In this document: positions 25,639 to 35,252 of the stretch, one piece after another
Layout of the letters: each line of letters begins with the position of its first letter
Position numbering within the stretch: the first letter of the stretch is position 1
DNA from: Litorivicinus sp965656605
Lineage (GTDB): Bacteria; Pseudomonadota; Gammaproteobacteria; Pseudomonadales; Litorivicinaceae
Length of the DNA stretch: 64,000 bases
NCBI GenBank assembly: GCA_965656605.1
Contig: CBFHLC010000005.1
Coordinates: 9,677 to 73,676, forward strand
Direction of reading: 5' to 3'
Made by a program: the position numbers and the translations under genes
The notes under the pieces: model-generated
What the model saw: only the letters and a program-made list of their open reading frames with translations
Databases searched by the model: none
Told to the model about the DNA's origin: nothing

Positions 25639-26918
25639 GTCGTAAACTGTGGCTGCCCTATGCTCAGATGCAGACAGCACCTGAATTGATTCGGGTGGCA
25701 GACGCGCATGGGCCAATGTTGGTCCTGGATGATGGGCGCGCGCTGATCGACGGTATCAGTAGTTGGTGGAGCGTCATTCATGGCTATGCCCATCCGCACA
25801 TCAATGCCGCCGCCAAGGATCAGATTGATCGGTTTAGTCATATGATGATGTGTGGTTTGGGTAATGATCCCGCCGAGCAGTTGGCGGAGCGCTTGGTGCA
25901 AATTACCCCCGAGCCGTTGCAGCATGTTTTTTTCAGCGATTCCGGCAGTGTCGGGGTCGAAGTGGCAATGAAAATGGCGATCCAGTTCTGGGGTAATCAG
26001 GACCAGCCTAAGCATCGATTTATGGCTTTTCGGAATGCCTACCATGGTGATACGACCGCCTGTATGAGCGTCGCGGATCCCTCTGAGGGTATGCACTCTA
26101 CCTTTCGGGGACTGGCGCCCGAACAGATCTTTGCCCCGATGCCCAATCAATGTGGCAGCTGCGCGGGAGGCTGTGATCACCTATCGCAAGTCGAGCAGCT
26201 GATTCAGTCACACCAGCACGAGCTGGCCGCCGTGATCATCGAGCCGCTGATTCAGTGTGCCGGTGGCTTTCGTCAGCACTCGCCGGCCTTCTTAAAGGCG
26301 CTACGACAGCTGTGTGATCAATACAACACCCTGCTGATTTTCGACGAAGTGGCGACCGGCTTCGGCCGTACAGGAACGATGTTTGCCCTGGATCAGGCTC
26401 AGGTCTGTCCTGATTTGTTGGTGTTGGGCAAAGGGTTAACCTGCGGGTACTCAGCACATGCGGCCACCCTGGCCTCACGCCGGGTCTATGACGGGTTTCA
26501 GCCGGGCACGGCCAGTCCTGCATTTATGCATGGGCCGACCTTTATGGGTAATGCGCTGGCCTGTCGCATCGCGCTGGCGGGGCTCGAGTTGTTTGAAAGT
26601 GAGCACCGCTTGGCGGCCGTAGGTCGTATAGAGAACCAATTGAAACGTGGGTTGTCTGACCTAAGGATAGAAGGGGTTGTGGACACCCGAGTATTGGGCG
26701 CCATAGGCGTGATCGAGGTGGACGCAGCCGACAGATTGGCAGGTGTTCAGGCCTTTGCAATGGAGCGGGGCGTTTGGCTAAGGCCATTCGAGCGTTATCT
26801 GTACACTATGCCGCCGTACATTACGTCACCTCAGGAAATGGATCGGGTGATATCTACCATGAGGGCATGGTGTGAAAGCGATTCTTTTAAGTCTGGCGTT
26901 ACTGCCCAGTATTCCTAG
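25635..26918 (+). CDS. bioA: Adenosylmethionine-8-amino-7-oxononanoate aminotransferase
   Basis: 427 residues. Opens with LWLPYAQMQTAPEL and has DGISSWWSVIHGYAHP, HVFFSDSGSVGVEVAMKMA and LIFDEVATGFGRTG; the PLP lysine is in LLVLGKGLTCG. It converts KAPA to DAPA with SAM as amino donor in biotin synthesis. Start ATG 25635 overlaps the exporter stop and has GGGAG. No other bio gene is nearby, which is common in this class. Confidence 0.93.
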   Translation: MSRKLWLPYAQMQTAPELIRVADAHGPMLVLDDGRALIDGISSWWSVIHGYAHPHINAAAKDQIDRFSHMMMCGLGNDPAEQLAERLVQITPEPLQHVFFSDSGSVGVEVAMKMAIQFWGNQDQPKHRFMAFRNAYHGDTTACMSVADPSEGMHSTFRGLAPEQIFAPMPNQCGSCAGGCDHLSQVEQLIQSHQHELAAVIIEPLIQCAGGFRQHSPAFLKALRQLCDQYNTLLIFDEVATGFGRTGTMFALDQAQVCPDLLVLGKGLTCGYSAHAATLASRRVYDGFQPGTASPAFMHGPTFMGNALACRIALAGLELFESEHRLAAVGRIENQLKRGLSDLRIEGVVDTRVLGAIGVIEVDAADRLAGVQAFAMERGVWLRPFERYLYTMPPYITSPQEMDRVISTMRAWCESDSFKSGVTAQYS

Positions 26919-27423
26919 TCACGCGATGAATGTGGCGAGCGTCGAGTTCGCCCCTCAGCTATCCATCCAAGGGCAGCAGTTGAGTTTGGATGGGGCGGGC
27001 CTGCTGCGCTGGAAGGGTATCTTTAAAGTCTATGCGGCCGGCTTGTACCGCGAGGACATCACGGCAGACTTTTCATTAAGCTCTGACGAAACCCAAGTGC
27101 TAGAGATTGAATATCTGCGATCGGTAACGGCCAAGGGATTTGTCAAAGCGACCGAACTGGGCCTAGAGAAAACCCTGCCAGCGGGTGAATCACTGGCCGA
27201 CTGGGATGCTCAACTGCAACCCTTTTTAGCGGCTTACCAGGCGGTGGAGAAAGGCGATCGGTACCGACTGAGTGTGACCGCCAATGAATTCAGTCTGTCG
27301 CTGAATGAAGTTGAGCTGTACCGCTCTGCTGATACCGATTTGGGCCGGCGCCTGCTAGGGGTGTGGTTGGACGAGCGTTCACTCTCACCCAGTTTGCGTC
27401 AGGATTTGTTGGCGCTGAATTAA
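26872..27423 (+). CDS. Chalcone-isomerase-like secreted protein
   Basis: 183 residues with a signal peptide (MKAILLSLALLPSIPSHA). The body matches the bacterial chalcone-isomerase-like pattern: LSLDGAGLLRWKGIFKVYAAGLY, broken here by a short tail of acidic residues, then LEIEYLRSVTAKGFVKA. Bacterial members lack flavonoid substrates and probably bind fatty acids or related ligands; function unknown. The GTG start lies 47 bases inside bioA, an unusually long overlap, but no later start preserves the signal peptide. Confidence 0.75.
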   Translation: MKAILLSLALLPSIPSHAMNVASVEFAPQLSIQGQQLSLDGAGLLRWKGIFKVYAAGLYREDITADFSLSSDETQVLEIEYLRSVTAKGFVKATELGLEKTLPAGESLADWDAQLQPFLAAYQAVEKGDRYRLSVTANEFSLSLNEVELYRSADTDLGRRLLGVWLDERSLSPSLRQDLLALN

Positions 27424-27605
27424 TCGTCGTCCGACAAGGCGCTGACATCCCAGCCGCCGTCGTGCGCGATGCGGATTTGAAACAGAATCGGACGGCAACA
27501 GACGTGGCAGTCTTCCCAGAATTCATGCTCGCCCTCGGCTGGGTCAAAGGCGATTTCTAGCCCCTCCCAGCAGTAGGGGCAGGTGCTAGGCTCGCTCGGC
27601 AGCAT
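27420..27605 (-). CDS. CPXCG-motif small cysteine-rich protein
   Basis: 61 residues with two cysteine pairs, CPYC near residue 9 and CHVCCRP near 33, matching the CPXCG cysteine-rich family, probably a zinc-binding rubredoxin-like knuckle. Function unknown. It overlaps the DUF2069 gene upstream by 20 bases and the convergent chalcone-isomerase-like gene by 4, typical of a real but compact gene. Confidence 0.8.
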   Translation of the reverse strand: MLPSEPSTCPYCWEGLEIAFDPAEGEHEFWEDCHVCCRPILFQIRIAHDGGWDVSALSDDD

Positions 27606-27951
27606 CCATCTTTTCCTGGGCCGCCCAGCGGCTGTGCATCATTGACGCAATAAACAGAGCGCTACTGGCCAGCCACAAAATGGTAGGCACGGCCGAGTAG
27701 GTGATGTCGGGAATAAACCACTGTTCAACCTCTTCGGTCACGCCGTACATAAAATACGGAGTCACGGCGAAAGCCGCCCATTGGTTGCCACGAATATCAC
27801 CCTTGATGGGGCCGTGAAAGCACAGCAGCAGCGGCAGCAGTGCAATGATCGATAACTTCCAAGAGATCGCAACACTGGTGATGGCGACACACGCGACCAG
27901 CGCAATCCAGCTAATCCTAGAGATGGTTAAAGAGGTGGAAAGCTTATTCAT
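27586..27951 (-). CDS. DUF2069 membrane protein
   Basis: 121 residues with four predicted membrane spans (~13-30, 33-48, 58-72, 88-106). It matches the DUF2069 family, commonly found next to wrbA in gammaproteobacteria, as here. Function unknown. The start overlaps the stop of the upstream gene by four bases. Confidence 0.78.
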   Translation of the reverse strand: MNKLSTSLTISRISWIALVACVAITSVAISWKLSIIALLPLLLCFHGPIKGDIRGNQWAAFAVTPYFMYGVTEEVEQWFIPDITYSAVPTILWLASSALFIASMMHSRWAAQEKMDAAERA

Positions 27952-28496
27952 GCAAGCGCCTTTATGAGTTTGGCTAATCGCTGACCTTGGGCGTACGCCA
28001 GCTCCAGCTCATGTGAGTGCGGCTGCGCGCTGTCATTTTCAACCAGACTGGCGCCATAAGGTGTGCCGCCACCTACTGAGCTGTTCAGGCCTGCTTCGCT
28101 GTAAGGGATCCCGGACACCAGCATGCCATGATGTAACAGCGGTAGCGCCATACCCAGCAGCACCGCCTCATTTCCACCATGCAGTGAGCTGCTGGCGCCA
28201 AATACGCCTGCAGGCTTGTCAATCATCGCCCCGGACAGCCACAGATCCGAGGTGGTCTCGAAGAAGGCTTTCAAGTGGCTGCTCATGCCGCCAAATCGAG
28301 ACGGACTGCCCAGGGCTAGGCCCGCACACTCCCTCAGCTCGTCTTTCGTGACCGTTAAATACTCGGTGTCCCGGCCCGCCTCCGGGTTGCGCAACAGGGC
28401 CTCGATGCCCTGAGATTCAGCGCCGGCAGCGATTTTTTCGGCCAGTTGGGCGACATGCCCGGTGGCTGAGTGAAACAAAACAAGAAGATTGGCCAT
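27948..28496 (-). CDS. wrbA: WrbA-type NAD(P)H:quinone oxidoreductase
   Basis: 182 residues. Flavodoxin fold: FMN phosphate loop HSATGHVAQLAE near the N-terminus, GSPSRFGGMSSHLKAFFE and GASSSLHGGNEA. It reduces quinones by two electrons using FMN. Start ATG 28496 overlaps the transglycosylase stop; the upstream extension belongs to that gene in another frame. Part of a leftward string proS-transglycosylase-wrbA-DUF2069-CPXCG. Confidence 0.88.
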   Translation of the reverse strand: MANLLVLFHSATGHVAQLAEKIAAGAESQGIEALLRNPEAGRDTEYLTVTKDELRECAGLALGSPSRFGGMSSHLKAFFETTSDLWLSGAMIDKPAGVFGASSSLHGGNEAVLLGMALPLLHHGMLVSGIPYSEAGLNSSVGGGTPYGASLVENDSAQPHSHELELAYAQGQRLAKLIKALA

Positions 28497-28498
28497 GT

Positions 28499-29053
28499 TT
28501 ATCCTGGATACCAATAACGATCCCATGCCTGCATGACTTTTTCGGGATACCAGGTCTTACCTAGGCTTCCGTTGTAGCGAGCTAATGCCCGTTGCCAGTG
28601 GCCGGATTCGCGATCTAAATAGTGTTTTAGGATGGTACAGCCAAAGCGGATGTTTGTATCGATGTTGAATAGGTTCGATTCGGGATGGCCAATCTCATCC
28701 TTCCAAAATGGCATGATCTGCATCAACCCCTGGGCGCCGACCCAGCTCAACGCGTAGCGTTTGAATAGGCTCTCGACGTGCATCACGCTCAGAATCATTT
28801 CAGGCTGTATGCCGACTCGGGCAGCGTGACGATGCACCGCCGTCAGGATTTCCAGTCGCTCAGTTGGGTCGTCGTTATACCGCGCCATCCGTGAGGACAT
28901 CAGGGTTAACCACACGTCAGCTGCATAGGGGTCAGTAAAGCTGTCCGATTCCACGGCCGCTTTAAGTTTTGCAATCAGCGCAGGATCCTCAGAGGCCTGC
29001 GCCGATGCGATGGGAAGGCTAGCGGCCCACGCGAGCCATAATCGCCGTTTCAT
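28499..29053 (-). CDS. Lytic transglycosylase (SLT domain)
   Basis: 184 residues with a signal peptide (WLAWAASLPIASAQA). SLT fold: catalytic glutamate in MHVESLFKRYA, then GAQGLMQIMPFW, NIDTNIRFG and ALARYNGS. It cleaves peptidoglycan glycan strands with formation of 1,6-anhydromuramic ends. It overlaps the end of proS by 35 bases, so it is co-transcribed. Confidence 0.88.
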   Translation of the reverse strand: MKRRLWLAWAASLPIASAQASEDPALIAKLKAAVESDSFTDPYAADVWLTLMSSRMARYNDDPTERLEILTAVHRHAARVGIQPEMILSVMHVESLFKRYALSWVGAQGLMQIMPFWKDEIGHPESNLFNIDTNIRFGCTILKHYLDRESGHWQRALARYNGSLGKTWYPEKVMQAWDRYWYPG

Positions 29054-30719
29054 CTAGCATCTCGTTATCGGGGTTTGCGCGATGCTTATATTCTAGCCGC
29101 CCTGCGGCAATACCCTTGGAACTTATGACTACCCGATGGGGTATGCCGATCAGGTCCATGTCGGCGAAACGTGGACCTGGGCCCATGTCACGATCGTCCA
29201 GCAGCACGTCAATGCCGCGGGCTTTCATGGCGTTGTAAAGCGCCTCGGCTTTTTCGGTAACCGCAGGATCTTTTTTGCCGCCGATAGGGACGATACAGGC
29301 GTCGAACGGGGCGATCGACTCGGGCCAGATAATGCCGCGTTCGTCATGATTCTGCTCGATTGCGGCGGCCACCACGCGGGTGACACCAATGCCGTAGCAA
29401 CCCATGTACATAGGTTTTGACTTACCGTTCTCGTCCAGCATGACGCAATTCATCGCTTCGCTGTATTTGGTGCCCAGCTGAAAGATGTGGCCCACTTCGA
29501 TACCACGTCGAATCTCTAGGTTGCCGTTACCACAGGGGCTGGGATCGCCGGCGACCACTTCGCGCAGGTCCCGCACTTCAGGTTCGGGCAGATCGCGACC
29601 CCAGTTGACGTTGAAGTAGTGGTAGTCGTCCTCGTTCGCACCCGCGGCAAAGTCGTGTGCCAGTGCAGCACTGCGGTCAACCAAGGTGGTCAGGGGCATG
29701 TTCACGCAGCCCAATGACCCAAAACCGGCTCCGATGACTTCACGAACTCGGGCATCGTCAGCCATTTTCAATGGGCTTGCGACCTCGGGCATTTTTTCTG
29801 CTTTGATTTCGTTCAGGGTGTGATCACCGCGAACAACCAAGGCCACCAAGCTGCCTTCCTCACTGCCCTCGACGATTAGCGTCTTCAGCGTTTGCTCAAT
29901 CGCAACGCCGTGTTGCTGCACTAGGGCATCAATGGTTTTGGTGTTGGGGGTATGGCGTTTTTCCATCGCCGCGCCCGGTGCGCCGCGCTCAGTCTGTTGA
30001 GGCAGGGCCTCGGCCGCCTCGATGTTGGCGGCGTAGTCAGACTGGGGGCACATCGCGATGGCGTCTTCGCCGCTGTCGGCCAACACATGGAATTCTTGAC
30101 TGCGGCTGCCGCCGATCGATCCGCTGTCGGCGTCGACGGCACGATAGCCCAACGACAGACGGTCAAACACGGCGCAGTAAGCGGTGTACATGGCGTTGTA
30201 GCTGCCGGCTAAGCACTCGGGGTTTTTGTTAAAGCTGTAGGCGTCTTTCATGATGAATTCACGCGAGCGCATCACACCAAAACGCGGGCGTCGTTCATCA
30301 CGGAACTTGGTTTGAATCTGATACAGGTTCAGCGGCAACTGCTTGTAGCTTTTAATCTCGTTGCGGGCGATATCGGTGACCACCTCTTCATGCGTCGGGC
30401 CTAGGCAAAAGTCCCGCGCATGACGATCCTGAAAGCGCAATAACTCAGGGCCGAACTGCTCCCAACGGCCACTTTCCTGCCACAGCTCAGCCGGCTGTGC
30501 GCTGGGCATTAAGACCTCCAGTGCGCCGGCACGATTCATTTCTTCGCGGACGATATTCTCGACCTTCTTCAAGGTCCGAATGCCCATAGGCAACCAGCTG
30601 TACAACCCGGACGCCAGCTGACGGATCATACCGGCCCGCAACATCAACTGGTGCGACACAATCGCGGCATCCTGAGGGGTTTCTTTTAGGGTTGAGATAA
30701 GCAGTTGACTAGCGCGCAT
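29019..30719 (-). CDS. proS: Proline-tRNA ligase
   Basis: 566 residues, the bacterial long form. Class II motif 1-3 regions (MLPSAQPAELWQESGRWEQF, GPTHEEVVTD), an inserted editing domain (~225-390) and the C-terminal anticodon-binding domain. It charges tRNA-Pro and clears mischarged Ala/Cys through the insert. GAGAGG precedes the ATG. Confidence 0.97.
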   Translation of the reverse strand: MRASQLLISTLKETPQDAAIVSHQLMLRAGMIRQLASGLYSWLPMGIRTLKKVENIVREEMNRAGALEVLMPSAQPAELWQESGRWEQFGPELLRFQDRHARDFCLGPTHEEVVTDIARNEIKSYKQLPLNLYQIQTKFRDERRPRFGVMRSREFIMKDAYSFNKNPECLAGSYNAMYTAYCAVFDRLSLGYRAVDADSGSIGGSRSQEFHVLADSGEDAIAMCPQSDYAANIEAAEALPQQTERGAPGAAMEKRHTPNTKTIDALVQQHGVAIEQTLKTLIVEGSEEGSLVALVVRGDHTLNEIKAEKMPEVASPLKMADDARVREVIGAGFGSLGCVNMPLTTLVDRSAALAHDFAAGANEDDYHYFNVNWGRDLPEPEVRDLREVVAGDPSPCGNGNLEIRRGIEVGHIFQLGTKYSEAMNCVMLDENGKSKPMYMGCYGIGVTRVVAAAIEQNHDERGIIWPESIAPFDACIVPIGGKKDPAVTEKAEALYNAMKARGIDVLLDDRDMGPGPRFADMDLIGIPHRVVISSKGIAAGRLEYKHRANPDNEMLDETAIMARVGR

Positions 30720-30828
30720 GGTGGACCTCTCATTTTTAGTGCGCAGATTATAGCGATAGTTGGGATCGAGTCCTTGGTTTTTTCGACTGGTTCACGGGCT
30801 GATTCCACTAAGGGCGTATGTTCTGCTT

Positions 30829-31710
30829 ATGAATGATTATTTGCCGAAAGTGTTAATTCTCGAAGCCCAGTCGCCGGTTCTGTTAGCGCTGGCCCAGCAG
30901 CTTTTGGCGCATGACGTGCGTCCCATGATGGGGGTGCAGTCGCCATCCAGTCCCGGGTACGGTAACAGCTCGGTGCTCGTCGACTTTTTAGATGTGGTGG
31001 CGATGTCCAATGCCATGCATGGGATGGATGTGGTGGTGATTCCGTCCTTTCATAGTGCCGATGCCAGGGCGCGTCACGCCTTAGTGCTCGAGGCAGCAGA
31101 GCGCGCCGGCGTGCGCCATGTCATTCGTCTGTCATCAATCGGTGTCGAGCGAAACAGCACGAATGATTGGTTACGCTTGAACGGACAGGCCGATAACCGA
31201 GTTCGCAGCTCAGGATTGGTTTACACGATCTTTGAATGCGCACCCCTGATGCAGTCGATTCATCTACAGACACGAACGGAACCCAGCGGTGTTGAACGCC
31301 TGCTAATGCCACTGGGAGTCAGCAGTGTATGTTGGTTGGATATGGTCGATTTGGCCGCCTGTATTGCTGAGCGAGCTCGCCAATTCCAACCGCCATCCAT
31401 GACCTACCAGCTAACGGGCCGTCAGAGTTTGCGAGGGGATCAAGTCGCACAGGCCATGGCCAATGCGCTGGGTCGGACGGTGGTGTATCTGAATACGCCT
31501 GAACATGCGTATCTGGCCAGTCGAGCCAGCCAAGGTGTGTCAAAGCAAGAGCTGGTGTGGGATCAGGAATACTATCGGGCGATTCGTGCTGGCGCTTTCG
31601 AGTTGCCCTACGGGGATATTTATCGTCTGTTGTTGACGCCGCCGCACACGCTGTCGGTCTATTTGGCTCGAACCGAGACCAAGGATTTGTTCGACCCGAT
31701 CAGACTTTAA
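30829..31710 (+). CDS. NmrA-like NAD(P)-binding protein
   Basis: 293 residues. Atypical SDR fold: LEAQSPVLLALAQQLLAHDV replaces the usual glycine-rich loop, so nucleotide binding may be altered or lost. RHVIRLSSIGVERNS and AERAGVRHV are NmrA-like. Such proteins act as redox sensors or quinone reductases; no specific role can be given. ATG 30829 is chosen as the first ATG of the fold; Shine-Dalgarno is poor. Its end overlaps the convergent GNAT gene by 11 bases. Confidence 0.7.
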   Translation: MNDYLPKVLILEAQSPVLLALAQQLLAHDVRPMMGVQSPSSPGYGNSSVLVDFLDVVAMSNAMHGMDVVVIPSFHSADARARHALVLEAAERAGVRHVIRLSSIGVERNSTNDWLRLNGQADNRVRSSGLVYTIFECAPLMQSIHLQTRTEPSGVERLLMPLGVSSVCWLDMVDLAACIAERARQFQPPSMTYQLTGRQSLRGDQVAQAMANALGRTVVYLNTPEHAYLASRASQGVSKQELVWDQEYYRAIRAGAFELPYGDIYRLLLTPPHTLSVYLARTETKDLFDPIRL

Positions 31711-32797
31711 ATGGCAACGCCTGCATGGCGCGCTGTTGCCAGTCATCCACTGCCAGTGCTTCTTGCGCTAGATAGCGTTTTACCGCAGCTCTAAACTCAG
31801 GGTGGGCAATTTGATGCAAGCTGCGGGTTTTAGTCGGCTCAAACCCACGGGGGATCTTGTGCTCGCCCTGAGCGCCCGGATCGAAGTGCTGCAAATTTTG
31901 TTCGATTGCAAACTCAATGCCTTGGTAGTAGCAGGCCTCGAAGTGCAAGCAGTCGATCGGCTGACCACCCCAGTAGCGTCCATACAGGGTGTGTGCGTCA
32001 TAAAATAATAGGGCGGCACCGACCGGCTCTTTCTCGTGTTGCGCCAACACCAACACCATCTGATCTCCCATCCGATCAAACAGCATCTCGAAGGTGTCCG
32101 AGTTCAGATACCCGACTTGCCCGCGTACCTGATAGGTCTGCTGATAGAAATGGTAGAAGTACGCGCGTTGCTGGGGTGTTGTGTCCCGCCCCGATATTCG
32201 CTGCAGAGTGATTCCCTGCTCGGCCACGATCCGCCGCTCGCGCTTGATTGCTTTACGGCGTTTGCTGGTCATGGTGGCCAAAAATGCATCGAAATCGGTG
32301 TAGTCAGCATTGTGCCAGTGGTATTGGACGCCGTATCGCCAATCACCGGACAGCGCATTGCATCCGTCATCGGCCGATGGGAATAGTCCGTGCCACGAGC
32401 TGTATTGAGTTAGTAACTCATCTAAATGACTTTGGAAGGCGTTTGCGTGTTGGGCGTCGCCTAGCAATCTAGGCCCGGTAGCCGGTGTAAAAGGCGCGGC
32501 ACTGAGCAGCTTCGGATAATACTGACCGCCGGCTCGCTCAAACGCGTCGGCCCAAGCAAAATCAAACACATACTCACCGCGGCTGTGATATTTCTCGAAC
32601 AGCGGCAAGGCTGCGATTAAGACGCCGTCGATTTCATAGACTAAATGCTTGGTGACCCAGCCGGTGTGTTCGCTGGTTGCTCGGCTGTCCTCGAGTGCAC
32701 TTAAAAACCCATGGCGCAGAAAAGGGTAGCCACCGGGTAGCAAGGCGTCCCAGGCTTCGGCCGACACCTGATGAATGCTGGACAGTTCGCGAATCAC
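31700..32797 (-). CDS. GNAT-superfamily protein of the DUF482 / peptidoglycan-synthesis type
   Basis: 365 residues. FLRHGFLSALEDS near the N-terminus, SKRRKAIKRERR in the middle and LHFEACYYQGIEFAIEQ with FDPGAQGEHKIPRGFEP at the end match the DUF482 family of FemABX/GNAT-like acyltransferases. Substrate unknown; amino-acid or acyl transfer to a cell-envelope molecule is the usual guess. It overlaps the DUF3108 gene by four bases. Confidence 0.8.
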   Translation of the reverse strand: MIRELSSIHQVSAEAWDALLPGGYPFLRHGFLSALEDSRATSEHTGWVTKHLVYEIDGVLIAALPLFEKYHSRGEYVFDFAWADAFERAGGQYYPKLLSAAPFTPATGPRLLGDAQHANAFQSHLDELLTQYSSWHGLFPSADDGCNALSGDWRYGVQYHWHNADYTDFDAFLATMTSKRRKAIKRERRIVAEQGITLQRISGRDTTPQQRAYFYHFYQQTYQVRGQVGYLNSDTFEMLFDRMGDQMVLVLAQHEKEPVGAALLFYDAHTLYGRYWGGQPIDCLHFEACYYQGIEFAIEQNLQHFDPGAQGEHKIPRGFEPTKTRSLHQIAHPEFRAAVKRYLAQEALAVDDWQQRAMQALPFKV

Positions 32798-33489
32798 TGC
32801 GGTGCAGCTACAGCGTCATCCTTGATGAGTAGTTCGGCTGAACGCAGGCTAAGCTCGAAGGCTTTGCCATCACGATCCGCACGCAAGGCAACTAATAGAT
32901 GCTCGCGCGCAGGATCGAACCACAAATCCGTGTGGTTGTTGTCGTTCTTGGTGTAGCGAAGTTGGATAACTTCCAGTGGGCCCGATGGGGTTTGAAGTGT
33001 CGTCAGACCCAAGTTTTCAATCGGGTATTCACGGATCCGGCCACGATCGGCCAGCTTTACCTGTAATGGACGGTTCTCGTTCAGCGCTGTCCGCAGCTCG
33101 AGCTGCAAAGTCAGCGGATCAAACACATCATCCTGTAATTCGAACACCGCGTCGCCCATAAAAGCCTGGCGTTGATTCCAGTTAAATCGGGTTTGTTGCT
33201 CTTTGGTGCGGCCCAGAATGCGCGTCTTGCGCACGAACTCGAGCGGCAAGATGTCACCCTGGGTGTTGACCCGAAACATCGAGGTCTCGTCAAGGGAGCC
33301 TAATGAGGCATCGGCGGTTTGCTTGAGGGTCCACATGTCGTTTTCCACGCTCATGTGTTGCGACGCCGTGCCTTTCAAGGTCATGCCGACGTCCCAGCTC
33401 AGATCGTATTGAGCGGAGTAAGGTGTCAGGGCGTGAGCCAAGCCGCACAGGCCTAGACCCAATGCCATAGAGATTGATTTGATCAACAT
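32794..33489 (-). CDS. DUF3108 secreted protein
   Basis: 231 residues with a signal peptide (MALGLGLCGLAHALTPY). The body (YSAQYDLSWDVGMTLKGTAS ... DLWFDPAREHLLVALR) fits DUF3108, a beta-rich periplasmic family often found behind purN/purM. Function unknown. Lies 37 bases downstream of purN and in the same direction. Confidence 0.8.
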   Translation of the reverse strand: MLIKSISMALGLGLCGLAHALTPYSAQYDLSWDVGMTLKGTASQHMSVENDMWTLKQTADASLGSLDETSMFRVNTQGDILPLEFVRKTRILGRTKEQQTRFNWNQRQAFMGDAVFELQDDVFDPLTLQLELRTALNENRPLQVKLADRGRIREYPIENLGLTTLQTPSGPLEVIQLRYTKNDNNHTDLWFDPAREHLLVALRADRDGKAFELSLRSAELLIKDDAVAAPQ

Positions 33490-33526
33490 GGAATTAGCCT
33501 ATCACCTCGAAGTGCAGTGCAACAGA

Positions 33527-34147
33527 TTAGAAATGATCCATGCGATCGATAGGTGCACCATCGAGCAGGGTCTGGCCCGGAGCCATGGCTAGACGGCCTT
33601 GAATCAGTGCCCAGCAAACGGCGGGGTACAGTTGGTGCTCTTGCTGCAGCACGCGAGCGGCCAGAGTGGACGCATCGTCGCCTGATTGAATCGTGACGCT
33701 GCGTTGTCCGATGAGTGGCCCGCCATCGAGCTCGGCCGTGGCCCAATGAACCGACACGCCAGCTTGGCTGTCGCCGGCGTCCAATGCCCGTTGATGGGTG
33801 TGCAGGCCTTTGTATTTGGGCAGCAGGGAAGGATGAATGTTGACCATTTTTCCATCGAATCGCTGCATAAAGCTCCCGCCCAAGATTCGCATGAATCCGG
33901 CCATGACGATCCAGTCAGGATTTAATGCGGATAGCTGATCGCCGAGTGCTGTGTCGAACGCATCGCGCGAGTCGAACTCGGTGTGGTCAAGCACGACCTG
34001 TCTCAGCCCCGCGGTTTCGGCGCGTGCCAGGCAGCCTGCACCCGGGCGGTTACTGATCAGTGCGCTCAGATGTGGGCGCACCTGATCATCATCTAGCAGA
34101 GCCTGAAAGTTCGACCCGCCCCCGCTGGCAAGAACAACAATGCTCAC
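33527..34147 (-). CDS. purN: Phosphoribosylglycinamide formyltransferase
   Basis: 206 residues. VVLASGGGSNFQALLDD at the N-terminus, catalytic NIHPSLLPKYKGLHTHQRAL and VHWATAELDGGPLI. It formylates GAR with 10-formyl-THF in purine synthesis. The start is GTG 34147, overlapping the purM stop (GTGA), which makes the usual purM-purN pair; the longer frame upstream lies inside purM. Confidence 0.95.
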   Translation of the reverse strand: MSIVVLASGGGSNFQALLDDDQVRPHLSALISNRPGAGCLARAETAGLRQVVLDHTEFDSRDAFDTALGDQLSALNPDWIVMAGFMRILGGSFMQRFDGKMVNIHPSLLPKYKGLHTHQRALDAGDSQAGVSVHWATAELDGGPLIGQRSVTIQSGDDASTLAARVLQQEHQLYPAVCWALIQGRLAMAPGQTLLDGAPIDRMDHF

Positions 34148-35169
34148 GCCAGGGTTAGCTTGCCGCTGTCGTTTAGCTCGCCAATGACCCACGGGTCGGC
34201 TTCCATAGAGCCCAGTACCGCGAGTGCTTTAGCCGCATCTTCTGCACTGATGACGATGCACATACCGACGCCTAGGTTGAACACTCGAGCCATCTCGAAG
34301 TCATCAACGCTGCCCGCCTGTTGTAGCCAGTCAAATACCGCCGGAATTTCCCAGCTGCTTTTGTCCAATGCAACGCCAACGCCCTCGGGCAATACGCGGG
34401 GTAGGTTTTCAATCAATCCGCCGCCGGTGATGTGCGACATCGCCTTGACGGTCAATTCGCGGGTCAACACCAGCAATTCCTGAGCGTAAATCCGTGTCGG
34501 TTCCATCAAATGATCGATCAGCGGCTTGCCGTTCAGATCTTGATTAACATCCGCGCCTGACACTTCAAGGATTTTACGTACCAGAGAGTACCCATTGGAG
34601 TGAGGCCCCGACGAGGGTAAGGCGATCACAACGTCACCGGCGTGGCAATCGCCACCGCTGATGATTTTGCTCTCCTCGACCACACCGACACAGAAGCCGG
34701 CCAGATCAAAGTCATCATTGTGATAAAGACCGGGCATCTCGGCGGTCTCGCCGCCAGCTAGCGTGGCGCCGGACTGTTTGCAGCCCTCGGCTATGCCTGC
34801 GATGACGCGAGTCGCGCTGTCCACGTCTAGGTGTCCAGTGGCGTAGTAATCCAAGAACAACAAGGGCTCTGCACCCAACGTCAGAATGTCATTGACGCAC
34901 ATCGCGACCAAATCGATTCCAATGCCGTCGAGCTGTCCACTGTCCAGTGCCAGACGCAGCTTGGTGCCAACACCGTCGGTGCCGCTGACCAGAACCGGTT
35001 GATCGTAGCCAGTGGGTAGGCGGGTCAGTGCTCCAAAGCCACCGATGCTACCTAGCATCTCGGGTCGGCGAGTCGCCGCAGCCAGCGGTCCAACGCGTTT
35101 GACTAGCTCATTGCCAGCATCGATATCTACGCCCGCAGCGCGGTAGTCCAGTCCCTTTGAATCGCTCAT
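34144..35169 (-). CDS. purM: Phosphoribosylformylglycinamidine cyclo-ligase
   Basis: 341 residues. Start MSDSKGLDYRAAGVDIDAGN, then GTDGVGTKLRLA, GGETAEMPGLY and SGPHSNGYSLVRKI. It closes the imidazole ring to AIR. GAGG precedes the ATG. Divergent from the DUF2066-hda pair, the standard gammaproteobacterial context. A TAGAAT (35197-35192, minus) may be its -10 box. Confidence 0.97.
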   Translation of the reverse strand: MSDSKGLDYRAAGVDIDAGNELVKRVGPLAAATRRPEMLGSIGGFGALTRLPTGYDQPVLVSGTDGVGTKLRLALDSGQLDGIGIDLVAMCVNDILTLGAEPLLFLDYYATGHLDVDSATRVIAGIAEGCKQSGATLAGGETAEMPGLYHNDDFDLAGFCVGVVEESKIISGGDCHAGDVVIALPSSGPHSNGYSLVRKILEVSGADVNQDLNGKPLIDHLMEPTRIYAQELLVLTRELTVKAMSHITGGGLIENLPRVLPEGVGVALDKSSWEIPAVFDWLQQAGSVDDFEMARVFNLGVGMCIVISAEDAAKALAVLGSMEADPWVIGELNDSGKLTLA

Positions 35170-35252
35170 TTCATCCTCGAGATACGTGAAAGAAGCGCAT
35201 TCTACCTTTCAGGCGCGTTAAGATGTAGCTGGAATTGCATGAGGAATGTGGA

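Noticed and set aside
25515..26180. 221-codon minus-strand ORF
   Set aside because: Antisense to bioA and the exporter; no motif or ribosome-binding site.
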